A DNA stretch of 9,113 nucleotides from Pseudomonadota bacterium (GTDB lineage: Bacteria > Pseudomonadota > Alphaproteobacteria > Acetobacterales > Acetobacteraceae): assembly GCA_021805485.1 (NCBI GenBank), contig JAJZFF010000521.1:1-9113 (forward strand), given 5' to 3'. The position numbers and the translations under genes are program-made. Under the pieces are notes generated by a model. That model was not told the origin of the DNA. It made no database searches and saw nothing but the letters and a program-made list of their open reading frames with translations. Below are positions 9,085 to 9,113 of this stretch, in pieces (the stretch's first letter is position 1; each line of letters begins with the position of its first letter).

Positions 9085-9113
9085 GCCTTGGGCAGGTGAA
9101 CGGTCAGATTACC
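9081..9113 (-). CDS. C-terminal tail of an unidentified upstream gene (cut by window edge)
   Basis: Reading in from the right edge on the minus strand, one frame gives GNLTVHLPKA and a TGA at 9083-9081 that overlaps the ATPase ATG as ATGA. The 4-nt overlap matches two other junctions in this operon, which is the main reason to believe it. Ten residues are too few to identify the protein. A substrate-binding protein or sugar-catabolic enzyme would fit the context. Confidence 0.5.

Overview
The window looks like chromosomal DNA of a GC-rich bacterium, most likely an alphaproteobacterium. Genes use strongly G/C-ending codons and are rich in Ala and Arg. The chemoreceptor has a D-W-E-D-F C-terminal tail and a second HAMP-like segment, both common in alphaproteobacterial receptors. 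I cannot name a genus from this window. I see no RNA gene, CRISPR array, insertion sequence or prophage.

Left module (minus strand, 1-2378): a sigma-54 activator without a sensory domain is followed, with an 11-nt overlap, by an outer-membrane beta-barrel protein that runs off the left edge. The barrel protein has a signal peptide, a periplasmic coiled coil, a Pro/Ala-rich linker and then the barrel. This architecture recalls FapF, the amyloid secretion pore of Pseudomonas, so the pair may be the start of a secretion locus that continues outside the window.

Middle (2379-4685): a 378-bp divergent intergenic region contains an AT-rich island (about 31% G+C over 2461-2640, against about 63% in a counted stretch of coding DNA). 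It separates the activator from a plus-strand methyl-accepting chemotaxis protein with an sCache_2-type sensor. The receptor most likely starts at GTG 2757. Its Shine-Dalgarno sequence lies in the loop of a potential 7-bp hairpin that abuts the start codon. The gene ends at a perfect 10-bp hairpin that probably serves as a shared terminator for convergent transcription.

Right module (minus strand, 4724-9113): a tightly packed operon with overlapping genes. Its order in the direction of transcription is: tail of an unidentified gene, a two-domain sugar ABC ATPase (RbsA type), permease 1, permease 2 (both RbsC type), and an SMP-30/gluconolactonase-type lactonase. Together they suggest uptake of a monosaccharide or related compound through the inner membrane, with hydrolysis of a sugar lactone in an oxidative, non-phosphorylated pathway. 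No substrate-binding protein is visible; it may lie upstream beyond the right edge. The ATPase has lost consensus residues on both faces of one of its two ATP sites, including the Walker B Asp and catalytic Glu of the second domain.
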